Shown piece by piece: positions 32,216-34,283 of a stretch of 34,283 bases of DNA (the first letter of the stretch is position 1; each line of letters starts with the position of its first letter). The translations under genes were made by a program, and so were the position numbers. The stretch comes from an uncultured Chromatiaceae bacterium (GTDB taxonomy: Bacteria > Pseudomonadota > Gammaproteobacteria > Enterobacterales > Alteromonadaceae), in assembly GCA_946482325.1 (NCBI GenBank), contig CAMLRA010000026.1:1-34283 (forward strand), written 5' to 3'. The notes below the pieces were generated by a model that saw nothing but the letters and a program-made list of their open reading frames with translations, was not told the DNA's origin and did no database searches.

Positions 32216-34283
32216 ATGCGAATAAGTTTGGTTTTGTTATTAAGCTCACTGCTGGCCCCGGCAGCTGTGGCTGCGACACCTGCTCCTTATAGCCCCGCCC
32301 CGTCGCAATATGTAGACCCGATGATTGGCACCGCCAACTTTGGTGCCACCCACCCCGGCGCGCAGTATCCGCATGCACTGTTATCGGTGGCGCCTTTTAA
32401 CGTGGCTTTTGGCGGTAAACTCAACGCCTTTGACAAAGACGCCGCCTGGAACTCGCGGGTTTATATCAAAGAAAACCAGTTTTTAACCGGCTTTAGCCAT
32501 GTCAATTTAAGCGGTGTCGGATGCCCCGATTTAGGTGTGTTGCTGGCGATGCCAACCACAGGCGCGCTGCAACTTGACCCGGCGCAGTACGGCAGCACTT
32601 ATCAGCAAGAGCGCGCGAGCGCTGGCTATTACGCCACGACCTTAAGCAAATACCAAACGCGCGCTGAGATGACCAGCACGCTGCGTAGTGGCATCAGCCG
32701 TTACACTTTCCCGGCCGGGCAAGCGCATATTCTGCTGAATTTGGGCCTTGGCCTTAGCAATGAAAGCGGCGCGATGGCGAAGCTGGTGTCGGACACTGAA
32801 GTGGAAGGTTACCGCCAAATCGGTACCTTTTGTTATCACAGCGAGCAGGCGCGGCCGGTGTATTTTGTCGCACGGGTCAACAAAGTACCGAAAGTCGCTG
32901 GCCTGTATAAAAAAATGCCGGCCGTTCGCGCCGTCGAAGCAGACTGGAGTTCGCACAATCAAAGCTACAAACCCTACCCGAACTACCGCCAGGAACTGGC
33001 CGGCGATGATATCGGCGCTTATTTCAGCTATGACCTGAAGCAAAACGAACAACTGGAACTGCAGCTGGCGATTTCTTTTGTCTCCATCGCCAACGCCCGG
33101 CAAAATTTGGCCCGTGAACAACCTAAGTTTGCTTTTGACAAAACACACCAGCAAGCCCGCGCCGCCTGGGACCAGTTATTGAGCCGCATCGACATCGACG
33201 CGGCGACTGAAGACAAAATCCGCTTTTACACTGCGCTGTACCATAGCCTTATTCACCCGTCGGTGATTAGTGACGTCAATGGCGACTACCCCAAATTTGG
33301 CCCGGCCGGCAGCGGCACTGGCAATAGCAGCAGCCCGCGTTACAGCGTGTTTTCGTTATGGGACACCCACCGCAATCTGCACCCGCTGTTAAGCCTGGTG
33401 TATCCGGCTATTCAAACCCAGATGCTGCGCTCAGTGGTGGCGATGGGCACAGAAGCCGGTTATCTGCCGAAATGGGAACTGGCCGGTATGGAAAAAGCCG
33501 TGATGGTCGGCGACCCGGCGACAGTGATGGTCAACGACAGCTATCAGCGTGGCCTGACTGATTTTGACACTGCCGCCGCTTATCAGGCGATGCGCCGGGC
33601 GGCGCTGACGCCTTCCAGCGTCTGCAAACCAGATTTCAGCGCCAAACCTGGCCAGCAACAGGCCGCGCGGATGCAGGCAAAAAACCCGGTCCGGCCAGAG
33701 AACAGCGACTATCTGCAACTGGGTTATGTGCCGGTCGACGATGAAGGCCCCTTTGATGGCTCGGTGTCGACCAGCCTGGAATATTATCTCGCCGACTTTA
33801 ACCTCGCCGGCTTTGCCAAAGCCTTAGGCCACGACGCCGATGCGGCACGGTTTGCCGCGCAGGCGCAGCTGTTTACCCGATTATTTGATGCTGACAGCGG
33901 CATGTTCAGGCCAAAACAAAAAAATGGTCAGTGGCTGAATGGCTTTAACCCGGACGGTGGGCGCAATTTTGCACCCACGCCTGGTTATATCGAAGGCACC
34001 GCCTGGAACTACCGTTTTTACCTGCCGCATGCGATGCCTCAGCTGATTGACTTAACCGGCGGGCCAGACGCCTTTCGTGCGGCACTCGACCAGACATTCA
34101 CGCTAAAAAAATTTGATATGGCCAATGAACCGGATATCAGCTATCCGTTTTTATACAATTACTTAGAAGCGCAGCGCCCCGGCAGCCGCACCGCCACCAG
34201 CCAACGCGTGCAGGAGTTAATTCAGCAGCACTATGGCCTCAGCGCCGCCGGTCTACCGGGTTATGACGACGCCGGCACGCTGT
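32216..34283 (+). CDS. GH92 family exported glycosidase (copy D), 3' end missing
   Basis: The frame is open from ATG 32216 to the window edge (689 residues seen). A Sec signal, MRISLVLLLSSLLAPAAVAA, is not a lipobox type. Family landmarks: YVDPMIGTANFGATHPGAQYPH, FSLWDTHRNLHPLL, probable acid E593 in YIEGTAWNYRF, and GYDDAG just before the edge (Y683-D684-D685). It departs from the other copies: ANEPDISYPFLYNY replaces HGNEPSHH, and a Tyr stands where N or D precedes the acidic pair. This GH92 group includes members acting on less usual mannosides, so substrate is open. It starts 3 bp after the copy C stop, so it is in the same operon. Confidence 0.88.
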   Translation, partial: MRISLVLLLSSLLAPAAVAATPAPYSPAPSQYVDPMIGTANFGATHPGAQYPHALLSVAPFNVAFGGKLNAFDKDAAWNSRVYIKENQFLTGFSHVNLSGVGCPDLGVLLAMPTTGALQLDPAQYGSTYQQERASAGYYATTLSKYQTRAEMTSTLRSGISRYTFPAGQAHILLNLGLGLSNESGAMAKLVSDTEVEGYRQIGTFCYHSEQARPVYFVARVNKVPKVAGLYKKMPAVRAVEADWSSHNQSYKPYPNYRQELAGDDIGAYFSYDLKQNEQLELQLAISFVSIANARQNLAREQPKFAFDKTHQQARAAWDQLLSRIDIDAATEDKIRFYTALYHSLIHPSVISDVNGDYPKFGPAGSGTGNSSSPRYSVFSLWDTHRNLHPLLSLVYPAIQTQMLRSVVAMGTEAGYLPKWELAGMEKAVMVGDPATVMVNDSYQRGLTDFDTAAAYQAMRRAALTPSSVCKPDFSAKPGQQQAARMQAKNPVRPENSDYLQLGYVPVDDEGPFDGSVSTSLEYYLADFNLAGFAKALGHDADAARFAAQAQLFTRLFDADSGMFRPKQKNGQWLNGFNPDGGRNFAPTPGYIEGTAWNYRFYLPHAMPQLIDLTGGPDAFRAALDQTFTLKKFDMANEPDISYPFLYNYLEAQRPGSRTATSQRVQELIQQHYGLSAAGLPGYDDAGTL

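Overview
The window looks like the chromosome of a marine or freshwater gammaproteobacterium of the Rheinheimera/Alishewanella type. This rests on GC-rich coding DNA, an outer-membrane TonB receptor paired with a lipoprotein instead of a SusD, LacI-type control and an RHS toxin remnant; the genus is inferred, not proven. Its centre is a locus of about 30 kb for taking apart high-mannose N-glycans. It runs off the right edge.

Left flank (1-4490): a partial zinc-type alcohol dehydrogenase, two tandem Rnk/GreA-GreB C-terminal-like genes on the minus strand, then an orphan RHS C-terminus carrying a HELGH putative metalloprotease toxin and an AT-rich secreted-protein gene that may be its immunity partner. 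Palindromic intergenic elements flank this island.

Minus-strand operon (transcribed 22842 to 4493): TonB receptor, lipoprotein with four tandem discoidin-like repeats, an intrinsic terminator, GlcNAc kinase, Tat-exported glycosylasparaginase, GH85 endo-beta-N-acetylglucosaminidase, CutC, GH2 beta-mannosidase, SSS sodium symporter, GH92 alpha-mannosidase lipoprotein and an endonuclease/exonuclease/phosphatase-family exported protein. Four junctions are ATGA or TGATG overlaps, so translation is probably coupled.

Control region (22843-24851): a LacI-family repressor gene lies between the two operons. A perfect palindrome, ATGTAATCGATTACAT, sits just downstream of a strong sigma70 promoter (TTGACA-N17-TAGTAT) for the minus operon. 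The same 14-bp core, TGTAATCGATTACA, lies upstream of the plus operon, and a degenerate third copy lies between the latter and lacI.

Plus-strand operon (24868 to beyond 34283): GH92 lipoprotein, FucP-like sugar MFS transporter, AGE-family mannose isomerase/epimerase, a second GH92 lipoprotein and a third, incomplete, exported GH92.

Inferred pathway: glycopeptide is bound and imported at the outer membrane. GH85 cuts the chitobiose core, leaving GlcNAc-Asn for the asparaginase. Several GH92 enzymes release mannose in the periplasm or at the surface. The remaining Man-beta-1,4-GlcNAc may enter by the SSS symporter and be split by the signal-less cytoplasmic beta-mannosidase. GlcNAc is phosphorylated by the kinase; mannose enters by the MFS carrier and is isomerised to fructose. 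CutC and the phosphatase-fold protein have no assigned step.
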